64,000 nucleotides of DNA from Hydrangea macrophylla (GCA_033977485.1 CM066993.1:30618001-30682000), one strand, 5' to 3'. Counted from the first letter of the stretch, positions 22,681 through 34,905 are shown. Notes: generated by a model from the letters alone, not told the origin. Made by a program: numbers and translations.

Positions 22681-23115
22681 GTTAGAGCTTTGTTTGATAC
22701 CGGTGCCGCCCGTTCTTTCATAGCTATTAAGATGGTGCCTGATTTGGGTTTGCTACCCCTAGCACTTGAGCCGACCCTTAATGTCGTTTCACCCTTGGGT
22801 GTATCCATTAAGTTAGGTAAGGTGTGCAAGGATTGTCCTTGATACTAGAGGATAGAAATCTCCCGGCAGACTTGATAATCTTGTCAATGTCTGAGTTCGA
22901 CGTGATCCTAGGAATGGATTGGCTTACCAAGTATGGTGTTAACCTGGATTGTGTTAGTCGGACCATTGTCTTTTTTACGCCTGGTTACCGGGTAGATCAG
23001 ATTTCAGTGCCAACCGTTGAGCGACATGTTTATCACGAGCTGCCTAGCCATGATTAAGACTTCAAGCACGGAGCTTCCTATCAACCAGATCCTCGTTATT
23101 TGAGACTTTGAAGAT
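22681..23115 (+). pseudogene. Element C protease
   Basis: LFDTGAARSFIA (about 22690) is the aspartic-protease active site with DTG intact. After a frame change near 22830 comes ADLIILSMSEFDVILGMDWL (22869), the ILGMDWL C-terminal protease motif. A second frame change between about 23057 and 23110 precedes RT. Confidence 0.85.
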
Positions 23116-25983
23116 GTGTTCCGAAGAATCTCAAGACTTCCGCCGAAGAGAGAGATAGACTTCTGCATTGAGTTAGCACCCGGAACGTTGCCGATTTCCA
23201 AGACCCCGTATCGGATGGCGACAATAGAAATGCTAGAATTGAAGAAGCAAGTTCAGGAACTTGAAGACTTAGGTTTTGTTCGCCCGAGTACATCACCTTG
23301 GGGAGCACTAGTTCTATTTGTGAAAAAGAAGGACGGAGAGCTACGACTCTGTATCGACTACAGGGAGCTGAATAAAGTCACGATCAAGAATAGATACCCA
23401 CTTCCCCGGATAGACGACCTGTTCGATCAACTGCAAGGATCAAGGATATTCTCGAAAATTGATTTGCGTTCAGGATACCATCAATTGCTAGTTCGACCAA
23501 AAGACATACCGAAAACTGCCTTCAGGACGAGATATGGACACTACAAATTTCTAGTGATGTCTTTTGGATTGACTAATGCCCCGGCAGTATTCATGGACCT
23601 AATGAATAGAGTATTCAGACCCTATCTGGATCAATTCATTATAGTATTCATCGACGACATTCTAATTTATTCAAGGACGAAAGAAGAACATAAGAAGCAT
23701 CTACAAGTTGCTCTACAGACTCTCAGAGATAATAGTCTGTATGCAAAATTCAGTAAATTTAAATTCTGGCTTCAGGAAGTTAAATTCCTGGGACATATGA
23801 TATCACAGGATGGGATTTTCATTGACTCATCTAAGATCGATGCAGTCTTGAGCTGGAACAGACCAACCAACGCGACCGAAGTTAGGAGTTTTCTTAGAAT
23901 GGGTGGGTATTATCGGAGATTTGTGGAAGGATTCTCCAAGATCGCAGGACCTTTGACGAGCCTGACTAGGAAGGAGACGAAGTATGAATGGACTGATAAA
24001 CATGAGGATGCATTTCGGGAATTGAAAGAGAGACTAACCTCAGTACCCGTGCTTGCGATACCTAAGAGTGGTGAACGATTCATAATCTATAGTGATGCAT
24101 CACACCAAGGACTTGGTTATGTGCTAATGCAAGAGGTGAATGTCATCGCATACGGATCAAGACAATTGAAGCCGCATGAGAAGAATTATCCGACGCACGA
24201 CTTGGAACTAGCTGTAATCGTGTTTGCCCTGAAGATTTGGAGACACTATTTGTATGGAGAAAAGTTCGACTTGTTCTCGGATCACAAGAGTTTAAGGTAC
24301 CTGTTCTCTCAGAAGGAGTTGAACATACGACAATGAAGATGGATGGAACTACTCAAGGACTACAACTTTTCCTTGCAATACCACCCGGGTAAAGCGAATG
24401 TTGTAGCCGACGCTCTGAGTCGGAGGCCACGCCTTTTGGTTGCTTCAATTTTGATTAGAGAATGGAGAGCATTGGAGACGTTAGCGGAATTCGACCTTCG
24501 ACCAGTGGAATCTAGAGAAGGACAACACTTTGGGTGTCTTGTCGTACAACCGACTCTCATCAGCCGCATCTTGGAAGCTCAACAGTCGAACGAGGATTTC
24601 AAGTTATGGTTTGCCAAGATGTCCGCAAAGGAACCAGAGATATGGAGTATTAGTACGGACGGAGCACTGAGGTGCAAAGGTAGACTCTGTGTGCCAAATG
24701 ACGATTGTCTCAGGAAGAACATTCTGGATGAAGCACACAAGTCAAGGATGACTATCCACCCAGGAGGAAACAAGATGTATAAGGACTTGAAGAGAAACTT
24801 CTGGTGGGAAGGAATGAAGCGAGAAGTGGCCGAGTATATATCGCAATGTCTTATTTGCAAACAAGTGAAGGCAGAGCATCAGAAACCACCTGGACTCCTA
24901 CAACCGCTACCGATTCCCCAATGGAAATGGGAGCACATCACCATGGATTTTGTGGTTGGATTGCCAAAGTCCCAGCAAAACCACGACGCTATTTGGGTAA
25001 TAGTGGATCGACTCACCAAGTCAGCACATTTTATCGCCTATAGCATGATGTACCATGCTGAAAGATTGAGCCGGATGTATCTACAGCAAGTAGTGCGACT
25101 GCACGGTGTACCTGTCTCAATAGTTTTAGATCGAGATTCACGTTTCACCGCAGAATTCTGGAAAAGCCTTCAGACAGCAATGGGAACTTCATTGAATTTG
25201 AGTTCGGCCTTTCATCCACAGACAGACGGTCAGACAGAACGAGTCAATCAAGTGATGGAGGATATGTTACGAGCCTGTGTCATTGAATTCGAGAGTTCAT
25301 GGGAGACGCATCTACCTTTGATCGAGTTTTCCTACAACAATAGCTACCACACGAGCATAGGGATGGCGTTGTTTGAAGCTTTGTATGGAAGACCTTGCCG
25401 ATCGCCGCTATATTGGGTCGAAGTCAGAGATACTCAACTACTTGGGCCTGAGATGATTCGAGAAACCAGCGAGAAGATCCAGATTGTACAAAAAAAGATG
25501 AAGACAGTGCAATCCAGACATAAGAGCTATGCCGACAAGCGATGGAAAGATCTAGAGTTTGCAGTTGGAGATCATGTGCTACTCAAAGTCTCTCTAGTTC
25601 GAGGTATCGTCAGATTCAGACAGAAGAGAGGCAAGTTATCGCCGTGATTCATTGGACCGTTCAAGATCTTAGAACGTGTTGGGAAGGTTGCTTATCGACT
25701 TGCATTGCCTCCGAAGATGTCAGGAGTGCACAATGTTTTCCACATTAGCATGTTGAGGAAATGTGCCCACAACCCAACACACGAGATCAGTTTTAAAGAT
25801 ATCGAGGTGAACGAGAATGCGGCCTATAATGAAGGACCAGTGCGTATTCTAGACCGAGGAGTGAAGAAGCTCAGAAACAAGGAGATTCCGCTAGTGAAGA
25901 TTCAGTGGAAGCACCACAACGAAGGAGAAGCTTCATGGGAATTAGAGTCGGAGATGCGAGAGAAGTTTCCATTTTTGTTTTGA
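23116..25983 (+). pseudogene. pol: Element C RT, RNase H, integrase and chromodomain
   Basis: One frame runs 23116-25983 with only two nonsense codons, TGA at 24334 and TGA at 25645, both where CGA (Arg) is expected. [22 protein letters not shown] (23359), [12 protein letters not shown] (23455), FIDDILIYS (23647, catalytic FIDD). RNase [16 protein letters not shown] (24082), [18 protein letters not shown] (24205). Integrase: HPGGNKMYKDLKRNFWW (24757), C..CK finger (24846), ITMDFVVGLPKS (24940), DRDSRFTAEFW (25132), SSAFHPQTDGQTERVNQ (25201). The C-terminus has VRILDRGVKKLRNKEIPLVK then WKHHNEGEASWELE (25840-25940), a chromodomain with the aromatic positions visible. By far the best preserved pol in the window. 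Confidence 0.93.
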
Positions 25984-26005
25984 ACCCTGCTTACTTCGGA
26001 TTTCG

Positions 26006-26035
26006 GGGACGAAATCTTTAATAGGTGATGGATGA
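26006..26035 (+). promoter_or_regulatory. Element C polypurine tract region
   Basis: CGGGGACGAAATCTTTAATA lies just before the 3' LTR. This is the expected PPT position; TTCGGGGACGAA is common there in Tekay/Del elements, though the purine run itself is degraded here. Confidence 0.5.
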
Positions 26036-28235
26036 TGTAATACCCTGTATTTCTGTTATATATTATGTGAATAGGACCCTGTGTGTTTCTTTTAATACTT
26101 GTATAAGCTTGGCCTTACCTTTGGTATAATTTGGATACCAATCGATTGATACTTTTATCAATCGATTGGATCATTAATACCTAATACCAATCAATTGAAC
26201 TCTATACCAATCGTTTGCTTATATCAATTGATTGACACTAATACCAATCGATTGGAGGCAGCTGGGCAGATTCTTTTGCTCTGGCTGGGGTTTGTCCACG
26301 TGAACACTTCCCCTCTATATATATGAGCCCTTCTCTTGCGTTTTCCTTTTTAGAAAAATCAGAGAGAGTGAGAGGGAGTATTTGTGTGTGTTTATATATA
26401 TATACACTCATATATATATATACACACATATATACATATATCCATACACTCACACACACAGATGGAGTGAGAGAAGAAGAGAAGAAGATCAGAGAAGAAA
26501 GGAGAAGAAGAAAGAAGAAAGAAAAAAGGCAGAGCAAGATAGAGAAGGAGGAAGACCACCACTGGAGCTTCCAAAGCTCAAACACACACAACCAAACACG
26601 CCCTTAACGCCTAAGGTGAGTTTTAAACTCACTTGGTAGCTTTATATTGGTGTTAAAACATGTTTTGAATGAAGAAATGGAGTGTAAACCATGTATTCCC
26701 GTTTTCATGTTGCTGTAGTCTTCACTATGAAGAAGGCGAAGTACCAATCGATTGGTACTCTTACCAATTGATTGACATCTTTCAGGTCCCAATCGATTGG
26801 CATGGATTATGATCCAATCGATTGACAAGTTTTCCAATCGATTGATGTCACTTTTATACCAATCGATTGGACCTCGATACCAATCGATTGGAAGTTTCAG
26901 AATACTATTTTCTGATAATAACTGTTTAGTTGTTTATTTACTGTTCAGTATTTTCCAGCATGCTTTATTATTGTAATACAGACATGATAATGAGTTAATG
27001 CGGCGTAGGATCGTAGTAACAAGAAGATTAACGGATAATGTTTATGATGTTAGATAACGGAATAGTCGTGAATCCTTTGGAGTTAACCTTCATTTCATTC
27101 AGAGTAGTCGGGCCACATTGGGATTGTCATGTATCGGTGATAGAGTTGAACTTAAGTAGGTTTGCTAAGATTCGGGAACCTTGCGTGGGTGGGCTTTGGT
27201 CGATCATATGTTCTTAAAAGTGGTAGACAGACGAAGGTGTCTATGACTTGCGGTGAACCAGACCATTTACCCTAAGATAGCCAGATGATCTAATCATATG
27301 TTCTTAAAAGCGGTAGACAGACGAAGGTGTCTATGACATGCGGTGGACCGTAATCACTGGTAGACGTCGCTAAGTTGTGGCATAGAATGATGTACTGTTG
27401 TTTAAAGCATTATATCCTTGACATGCGGTGAACTATGCATATGTTCTTAAAAGCGGGGGATGGACTAACGTGGTATCCATGACATGCGGTGAACTGTGCA
27501 TATGTTCTTAAAAGCGGTGGATGAGCAATGGTATATTTATAGAGTTGAACTATTGTCGAGTCTGTTCCCCATCAAGATGTGTTATCGGTCTTAAAATGAG
27601 TAAGAAATTAGTAATCGGATTATCGGTTTGATGTAAAGGAGTTACCCTCACTGAACTCTAACTTGGTTACTGTTTATAACTTGTAATAACTTCAATAGCT
27701 GATACCCTGTTAGTATCTAACTCACTCAGCTTTCATTAAGCTGACGGCGTTTATGCCGCTGGACATTTCCATGTTCCAGCGCACCTTGGTTATGACTATA
27801 CAGGTGAAGGGCCCGCAGGAGAAGACTACCATGCTAGTGATGACGTCCCCGTGGAGAATTTCCCCGACGGAGGTCAGACCGAAGAAGACTACTACGCCGA
27901 GGACTACCTTTACGCCAACTGAAGACTAGACTAGAGTTGTGGCTAATTGTCTTTACCATTTTAGAACCCTTTTTGTAGTCAGGCATATGTTGCCCTGATA
28001 TTTGTACTTCCGCTGTCTTATAGTTGATTCGAGGCTCTGATGTGTAATAGTTAGTAACTTCTCTTGACTTAAGGTTACGTTGTGATCATAACCTAGACTT
28101 CATTCTTATTACACTATTACTGCTTGTTGCTTAGTACTGCGTGGTGTGGAAAATCATGTGACTTCACCCGTCGTTGCCTTTGGACCCAAAAAGGAAATTT
28201 ATTTTTCTCTATTTTTGCCGTTTTAGGGTGTGACA
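26036..28235 (+). repeat. Element C 3' LTR
   Basis: 2,200 bp, collinear with 17776-19985. Differences include shortening of the TA/CA microsatellite, loss of one palindrome unit in the second cluster, scattered substitutions and a small rearrangement near 27612. Confidence 0.93.
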
Positions 28236-28240
28236 TCTAC

Positions 28241-28673
28241 AGGAGCTACACCTTATTCACTGGTTTACGGTATGGAGGTCGTTCTGCCAGTCGAAGTAGA
28301 GATACCTTCTCTTAGGGTTTTGGCAGAATGTGAGGTCACCGAATCGGAATGGATACGAGGAAGGTATGAGGAGTTAATGTTGCTCGACGAGAAGAGGTTG
28401 GCCGCTATAAACCCTACTCAGGGATATCAGAAAAGGATAGCTCATGCTTTCAACGAAAGGGTCCGCCCAAGGAAGCTTGCTGAGGGTGACCTGGTCCTCA
28501 AAGAACTGAAAGTGCCCGTTTATGACCCCAGAGGAAAGTTCAAACCCAACTGGGTCGGGTCGTACATCATAAAAACTCTCCTCTCTGGAGGGGCGACCTA
28601 TCTCATAGACCTGGATGGGGTTGAATTTAAGCAACCAATTAACCTCGATCGCCTCAAGAAATACTTTGCTTGA
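28241..28673 (+). pseudogene. pol: Element B integrase, C-terminal part
   Basis: Immediately after element C the B integrase resumes with GATPYSLVYGMEVVLPVEVE (28239), the conserved post-catalytic block, then VRPRKLAEGDLVLKEL and FKPNWVGSYIIKTLLSGGATY, and ends LDRLKKYFA* at 28673. This 144-codon segment has no stop. Together with 17145-17770 it completes the integrase region. Confidence 0.92.
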
Positions 28674-29311
28674 AACTGTTCCTTTCAAAACCTCCTACCT
28701 CGATGAACTACGCTTGCCCTGATTCCCGCTAGGGGATACGTAGGCAACCTACTTGGTTCGGTGATTAAAATAAAACCGCCCGAGCGGCATCTTCCTTCAA
28801 GCCTTAAACTGAACTACTACGGGCCTGATACCCATTCGGGGATAAGTAGGCGGGCTCTCAAAAGCCTTCGGCCCATGAAAACCTAAAAAGAAGAAACCCT
28901 GTGCTAAACTAGGGGCAAACTGGCGCTTGCCCAGAATCACCTCGAAGCCCCAAAACCAGGGGCAAACTTTGTTTGCTACCCGAAGAACCCAGATATTTAC
29001 CTTAAATCCATCTCTGGATCTCCTAACTATCAAAATGAGTACTATAAAGAAATAAATGTGAATTCATGGTATGGAAAGACTAAAGCAAAGTGAAGAGCCA
29101 AGAAAAGACATTAAGAGGATAATATTTGATAAAAGATTAATTGGAGGAGTGAACATTGTGATTAAACATGCTAGAACTTTTCCTAAAGATGAAAGCACTT
29201 TTTAAAGAAAGAAATAAAGAAAATCACATTCAAAAAGGCAGGACTTGTCTGAAATTTTTATAATATAGAACTTTGTCCTGTTTGTTTTACTTTTATCTGT
29301 GAAGCCTATCT
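28674..29311 (+). other. Element B post-integrase spacer
   Basis: Noncoding. Contains two copies of a GATTCC/GATACC...GGGATACGTAGGC motif (28706-28750 and 28811-28855, the second as GGGATAAGTAGGC); a third is at 35117-35160. I recall this block following integrase in Tat-lineage elements. No other feature seen to 29311. Confidence 0.55.
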
Positions 29312-30391
29312 CTAGATCAGTGTTTGAATCTGAGAAAGGTACTCAGCAGTAGGCACAATTGAAGCCGGGATTCTCCGAAAGGGGGCTGAAACTATGTCAT
29401 GCCAAGCCTCGATGAAAGCCTTCACAATAGAAGGGCACAAAGTGGACCCCCTAGTAAAATCAGCGGTAAAAGTCTCAGTAATGTCCTGCAAGAGTCCGAA
29501 CTGGCGGACCACCCGACCAGGAATGTAAAAAGTGGTAGCATGCAAGCCAGGTAACCAGATGTCGGGCTGCCCAGGAAGGCGCACGGTAACAGAGCGATAA
29601 ACCCACTACAGGCAGGTCCAGCAAATATCACCAGAAGAAAGGCCTCTAAACCAGCCAAGCCAAGCATCGGCAAAGTAGAATAGGCAGTGAACCTCCATAC
29701 GGTCATAGGGAAGTGGCCCACAAAAATGTGAGGAGTGTATGAAGAGATCAAGGCGTTCCATAAGCCAAACTTGTAAGACAAAAGGTGCCCTTGCGGATAA
29801 CATAGCCTCAGCAGTATGAGCGTAGCCCAAACCAGTCAGAGTTTTGCCAAGAATCAGCATAACAGCGCTCTTCATCTCCCACAAACCGCAGGCAATGGAT
29901 ATGAGAATGTCGGAAGATGACTGAAAGAGGAAGTAAGAAAGCATAGCAATCGACAGGGCGCTACACCGAATGATCTGATACTCTCCATCATAAGGGTCTC
30001 CTATAGGAGCATAAACGGAAGAGAGGCACTCGAAGTCAATCTGCCTGTCGCAAACAAAAGAGCCCGCCACACTTCGAGATATATGGAGAAGAGTGGCTAA
30101 ATCCCGGACGTACCCGGCCTGAACCAAAGGAACTATCAACTCAGCAAAAGGATCAGTGTGCAGAATAGCGCTGAATTCCTCAAACAAAGGACAAGTCTCC
30201 TAAGAGCCAAAACGAAAGATGTTGAGAGAGGGATCCCAACATCGGATGGCAGCTCGAAGTAGGCCCTCATTCAAATTCATCCGTCGGAAAGAGAAGAGAT
30301 CATTTAGTCTGAAGCACTCAAAGTTGAGCCTGTCAATGCCAGAGAGGGTATCCATCCATGGAAAAAGGATTTGGGAGCTGATGGGGGCCAT
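29312..30391 (-). pseudogene. Antisense ORF of element B, PMD/DUF7745-like
   Basis: On the minus strand from ATG 30391 (MAPISSQILFPWMDTLSG) one frame runs to 29312, broken only by two TAG codons, at about 30198 and 29606. The pattern GLLRAAIRCWDPSLNIFRFG then PLFEEFSAIL resembles the N-terminal signature (xAxRxWDPxxxxFRFG...CPxxEEFxxIL) of plant mobile-domain-type and DUF7745-type proteins. Later YAPIGDPYDGEYQI and YIPGRVVRQFGLLQDI also fit such families. The gene faces away from gag-pol. A hairpin array (30483-30592) lies directly upstream of its start. About 360 codons. Function unknown; domain call is from memory of conserved patterns. Confidence 0.62.
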
Positions 30392-30482
30392 TTGAGAAGG
30401 AAGTAAAGAAGAGAAAATGGTGTTTTGCGGAGTATTGGGAGAAGAAAGTAGTATAAATAGAGGAATAAAACTGTCCACCTAC

Positions 30483-30592
30483 CCGCGGCACTCGATAAAG
30501 CAGGACGACACTCAACGAAGTGCCACGCGGCAATCCGTGAGTGCCATTGCGGCATTCACAGAATGCCGCTACGGCACTCATTGAGTGCCACT
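30483..30592 (-). promoter_or_regulatory. Hairpin array upstream of the antisense ORF at 30391
   Basis: Contains GGCATTCACAGAATGCC (30551-30567) and GGCACTCATTGAGTGCC (30573-30589) plus half-sites. Stem letters change in pairs between units, so the dyad is kept while the sequence varies. Same array type as in B's LTR. Confidence 0.75.
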
Positions 30593-31037
30593 GAGACCTA
30601 ACTGAGTGTCATCCTGAGCCTCATTTTGGCCAGGGTTTGTTTGTAATAATTCATCCCACCTGCAAACAAAAGAGAGAATAAATGTACGCATCATGCAGCA
30701 CGTACAAGCAATATCAGACCATGGTCACACACGTTCATTTCATTTTATTTATTCATTCATGCATTCAAAGAAGCATTCAAGGTTAAAATAAAAGAGGGAC
30801 CAAGCTATAGTCCCACATACGGCAAAATATATATACCAAGCATAATAAAAGGACCAAGCTATGGTCACACATACGATGAATAGCAATAAAAAGTAGAAAA
30901 GATAAAAGCAAGTGTCTATCCTACCGGCTAGCCTGAAGCCATCATCAAGAGTAAAGTATGTGCATGTATATATACAATCATCCAAAAAAAGAGAGTATAA
31001 GTCCTCTCCAAGAACTATCAAAAAATAAAAAGAGAGT
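30593..31037. other. Spacer between the two antisense genes of B
   Basis: AT-rich with imperfect repeats of AAGCTAT(A/G)GTC(C/A)CACATACG (near 30812 and 30853). No coding signal recognised. Confidence 0.4.
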
Positions 31038-33886
31038 CAGTCCAGGCCTCGGCCCCGAGTCTGGCGAGTGACGCATCTGAGAGGCTCATCCTCTGACTCT
31101 ATGCCGCTCCCGCCGCGTCCGCCTTCTCCTCTGCCCCTACCTCTGCCGCTACTGGTGCCCTCACCACCACCTCCACCACGTCCAGCACCGCTGCCTCCAG
31201 GGGCATCGCTGAGAAGGATGCCAAACTCCTGAAGTCGCTGCTAGAGCTCTCCCACCTGCCAGGATAGAGCCCCCACCTGTTCCTCCTGGATGGAGGGAAC
31301 AAGTTAAATTACCACTAAAAATGACTTGGAAAGTAAGATAAACAAATAAAAAGGAGCATTTTCATTCTTACCAGAGCTCTCGTATGAGCCTCAGCAGCCG
31401 CTCGCGCCCCCTCAGCCTAAGCCAAAGGAAGAAGGATTAGAATGTCTGAGTAAAACTACAGTTTTAAATAAAGCAAGATTTATAAATTACCCTCCCCTCT
31501 CGGCCGTAAATCCACTCTCTCACGTTGTGAGCATAAAGCAAGCCCTCCTCCGCATAATCCCGCGGGACATGATCGTACTTGAGCGGAATGATGGGAGGAC
31601 CCGCCTGATATCTGGGGACCGTGGTAGTAGTCTGATCACCGTAGGAGATTGTCCTAAGACTCCAATCCCAGGGCAGTAGAGCAGGAGCCTGAGCAGTAGT
31701 AGGGACGGGCTGCAAGGAAGAATGAATCCAATAAGAAGATAAAACACGCATGTTCAAAAGAATTAAAGGAAAAGGCTGAAAGAAACTCACCCGGGTCACC
31801 TCCATCAGGGGAAAGTTTTTCATCAGCTTCGCAGCACGGAAAGCTGCGTATCCCGCTGGAGGCTCCACAAAACCCTGAAGAGACAGGGTAGCTAGGGCAA
31901 CCGTAAGTACGGAACCCTGGAGGGTATCCGTAGCTCTCATGGACTCCGGCGGGGGGAATGGCACGAAGAAAGACTCGGCCGCCAAGGACTGTCTAGTCAC
32001 CCTCTCTCCCAGGTACCACGCTCGAGCCTCTGGTCCATCCAGCAAGACCCTCTGCGGGTCATACCCAGCCAACTCCCGCATCCCCTAGGAGGTCTCTGGA
32101 AGTACGTCAAGCCAGGGCTGCCATCGGACGTGCTGCTGTAGTAGGTTCGTCAGGAAGTTCCTAAATGAGATAAAATCGTGAGCTCTGGTCTTCCGTCCGA
32201 CCCGATCCTTCGCCCACTTCAGTCCCTGGGGCATGATGAGGGCGTCTGCTGGTCGCGTATCAGGCGACATCATGTGCAAGTACTCATGGGACCAAATCTG
32301 CAAGAAAAAGAGAGGAACATAAGTTTTAAATACAGAAATATGGAATAAGAATGCAAAGTTTAAACTAGGATTAGGAAATTAATAAAAGAAGAGAAGTATA
32401 CCTCCCAGGCCCTCCAGAAGCCGCCAGTAGAGGCTGGGCGATCCTGGGATATCTCTCCCATATACTGATAGAGGATGGCTAGCCCTGCCCCGGCCCAATC
32501 ATACTGATATATATCCATACCCTCCAGGGACCCCAGCAGTGTCACGGAGATCCGATCTCCCTTGGTGCTTAGCAGAGAGCACCCCCAGCACATACATCAG
32601 AAAACCCCGAGCCATCTGCTCATCAGTAAAGCCCTGTCGGCCTCGAAAAGTATCCAAGAACCACTTGGCCGTGACCAAGGGCTCCTCCGGGACGGCTCCT
32701 AGCAGCGGCTCAATCCGATCCCACTCCCTCGCCGCATCCAGGTAGCGAAGGCTCTCTCCCCCAAAAGGGATCTCGGTGATCATAGAGAAATCCAGAGGCG
32801 TCATCGTCATCTCGCCGAATGGAAAGTGGAATGTGTTAGTGGTATCCCACCACCTCTCCGCCAATGCGTGAATCTACCTCAGGTCATTGGAGCTCTTCGT
32901 CAAAAGTTTGACGAAGTCTCCAAAGCCGGCCATGGTAACAAAGCCCCTCACCGACTCGCTCAACTCTGTGTACCACTCATAACCGTGGGCGAGACTGTCG
33001 TACCCCTTCAGCACCTTGGGCTGCAACTGCAAGAAAGAATCACAAGATTTGATGTCAGTAAATGGATAAAGAAAGAAAAAAAAAAGCAAGCAAAATAAAT
33101 AGGTGACAATAAGGAAATGGGAGAAAAGCAACATAAGAATAAATAATAAGAGAGAGAAAGGAAGAATCTGGAAATATTCACAGGAAAATTCACAAGCATG
33201 GTACTCGTTTGCACTCATACTAAGTTCAGCAGCCGTTCACACAACAATAAAAAAAATTTAAAAAAAAATAAAATAAAATAAAATAAAATAAAAAGAAGTG
33301 AAAGGTGAAAGCATTTACAGTACTAAAAAGATTTCCAGAAAAGGAAAAGAAGAGATGATTCACTTCCGTGGAGTTTCAAAAGAAATTCAGTTTCAAAAGA
33401 AATTTGGGGCATGTGTAAGACCTTGATTAACATACGTCACGCCCAGAAATCCTTTGAGGAAGAAAAGAGACTGAAATTAAATATGCACAGATACAGGTGA
33501 AACACCCGAGAGTTCGTAACCATAGTGGTTGTATTTATGAGGGAATGTGAAATTTCGAATAAAACGGTTTGTGTTCATAAGCTTTAAATAATAATATTAA
33601 AAAAAAATAAGGTCAAGGGACGATCAAATTAAATAGGCAGACAAGCACAGATACAATTGGAACACCCGGAAGATCAACGAGCATGAGAAATTATATTGAT
33701 AGTGCATAACATTCATTAAGTTCAAAACGAAAATAATTGAAAGAAAGAAAAAGAAAGGGCGTTTACCTCGCGCTTGAACGCGCGGGCGGATAAGTGATCA
33801 TATGGATCCAAGAGCAAGAGTGTAGGGTCAGGATGAGGAGTGACCCGATATTTGGCCTTCTTCCGGCTACCGGAACCGCTCTCCAT
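31038..33886 (-). pseudogene. Antisense plant-mobile-domain (PMD/MAIN-like) gene in element B, multi-exon
   Basis: Opposite strand to gag-pol. Exons with GT-AG borders: 33886-33767 (starts MESGSGSRKKAKYRVTPHPD, exactly 40 codons), 33020-32402, 32297-31791, 31709-31491, 31416-31372, 31285-31038; a further short exon near 33220-33190 is likely. The second large exon has GFGDFVKLL, then ALAERWWDTTNTFHFPFGEM, the PMD hallmark (W...TxTFHxPxGEMTxTLxD). It continues with DWAGAGLAILYQYM and GGFWRAWEV, as in PMD proteins. The last exon is Arg/Gly-rich (SSGRGRGRGEGGRGGSG) and ends RGRGLD. Breaks: TAG in the exon at 33020, a frame change near 32560, TAG near 32089, and TAG near 31243. PMD proteins act in gene and transposon silencing; here it is probably a captured, decaying copy. 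Confidence 0.72.
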
Positions 33887-34110
33887 AATCTATCAAGAAA
33901 GAGGAAGATTCGCGTGTTAGATTCATAAAAAAAAAATTTTAAAAATAACAAAATAATGAGAATAACTCGAGTTTTGATCAAGTAGAACTAACCTGATAAG
34001 TCCTGGCTAGATCAATACAAGCAAGAAGAGAAGAGGGAAAATTTTCTCCAGAGAGATTTCGGGTTAGAGAGAAATGAGAGAATGGAACGAAATGAAATGA
34101 AACTCTCGGT
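33887..34110 (-). other. Leader of the antisense PMD-like gene, with intron
   Basis: On the minus strand: CT-rich leader, donor TATCAG|GTTAGTTC at about 33990, polypyrimidine tract, acceptor TTGATAG|ATT just before ATG 33886. A leader intron directly before the start codon parallels normal plant genes. Confidence 0.5.
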
Positions 34111-34130
34111 TTAAGCCTCTGCCGCTCAAA

Positions 34131-34260
34131 CGCGGCACTCGATTTTCGTGCGCGGCAGTTGATGAACTGCCGTGCGGCACTCTCTGAATGCCGCAACGGC
34201 ACTCTGTGAGTGCCGTACGACAGTCAGCGATTGCCGCGAGTTTGAAGCGTGTGCCGCATT
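34131..34260 (-). promoter_or_regulatory. Hairpin array upstream of the antisense PMD-like gene
   Basis: Contains GGCAGTTGATGAACTGCC (34154-34171) and GGCACTCTGTGAGTGCC (34198-34214), with CGGCACTC and ATGCCGC half-sites. Third occurrence of the array in B, again upstream of a transcription unit. Confidence 0.75.
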
Positions 34261-34499
34261 TAAGTCGGTTAAGAGATATTTTGTTTTCCTCCCAAAATTC
34301 AAAATTGGGCCCCAATATTTGGATTTAACCCCCAAATTTTACCCTCATTGTACTTTTCCCGGGGTTGGTTTTCAGGATCAAATTGGTCCTCAAATTTGAA
34401 AATTGAAATAATTTTGAGTCTGTGGGCCCCTAAATTTTGAAAATTAAAATGATTTTGAGTTTTGACTCACCCCAAATATGATTACCCCATTTTTTAGAG

Positions 34500-34905
34500 G
34501 GTAACAAACTTGCACTCTTGGTCCTCGCAACAGATTTGCGTTAGCCCTCGTTCTGAGAATATAACAGATTTATATTCTCGATCCGCGTAACAGATTTACG
34601 TCGATCCTTTGTTTTGAGAATGTAAAGGATTTACATTCTTGGGTCTCGCAACAGATTTGTGTTAGCCCTCATTCTGAGAATGTAACAGATTTATATTCTC
34701 GATCCGCGTAACAGATTTACGTTGATCCTTTGTTTTGAGAATGTAACGGATTTATATTCTCGGTTCTCGCAACAGATTTGCGTTAACCCTCATTCTGATA
34801 ATATGACGTATTTATGTTCTCGATCGGCGTAACAGATTTACGTCAATCGTTTGTTTTGAGAATGTAACGGATTTACATTCTCAGTTCTCGCAACAGATTC
34901 GCGTT
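34500..34905. repeat. 121-bp tandem repeat array in element B
   Basis: CTCGCAACAGATT recurs at 34524, 34645, 34766 and 34887, exactly 121 bp apart: three full units plus a partial. Each unit is itself built of about four related blocks carrying GTAACAGATTTACGT-like and GAATGTAACAGATTTATATT-like dyads. Tandem arrays in this position, between integrase and the 3' LTR, are known in Ogre/Tat elements. Confidence 0.92.

Larger units (their letters stand above)
17776..28235 (+). mobile_element. Element C: Tekay/Del-type chromovirus with an extra acidic ORF
   Basis: TGTAATACCCTG at 17776 to GGGTGTGACA at 28235, 10,460 bp, TSD tctac. LTRs are 2.2 kb. Internal order: tRNA-iMet PBS, an acidic ORF, gag with two zinc knuckles, protease, RT, RNase H, integrase, chromodomain-like C-terminus. 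The iMet PBS, double knuckle and C-terminal chromodomain identify a plant chromovirus; the long LTRs and TTCGGGGACGAAAT before the 3' LTR suggest the Tekay/Del clade. The LTR pair differs by a few percent by eye. Confidence 0.93.
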
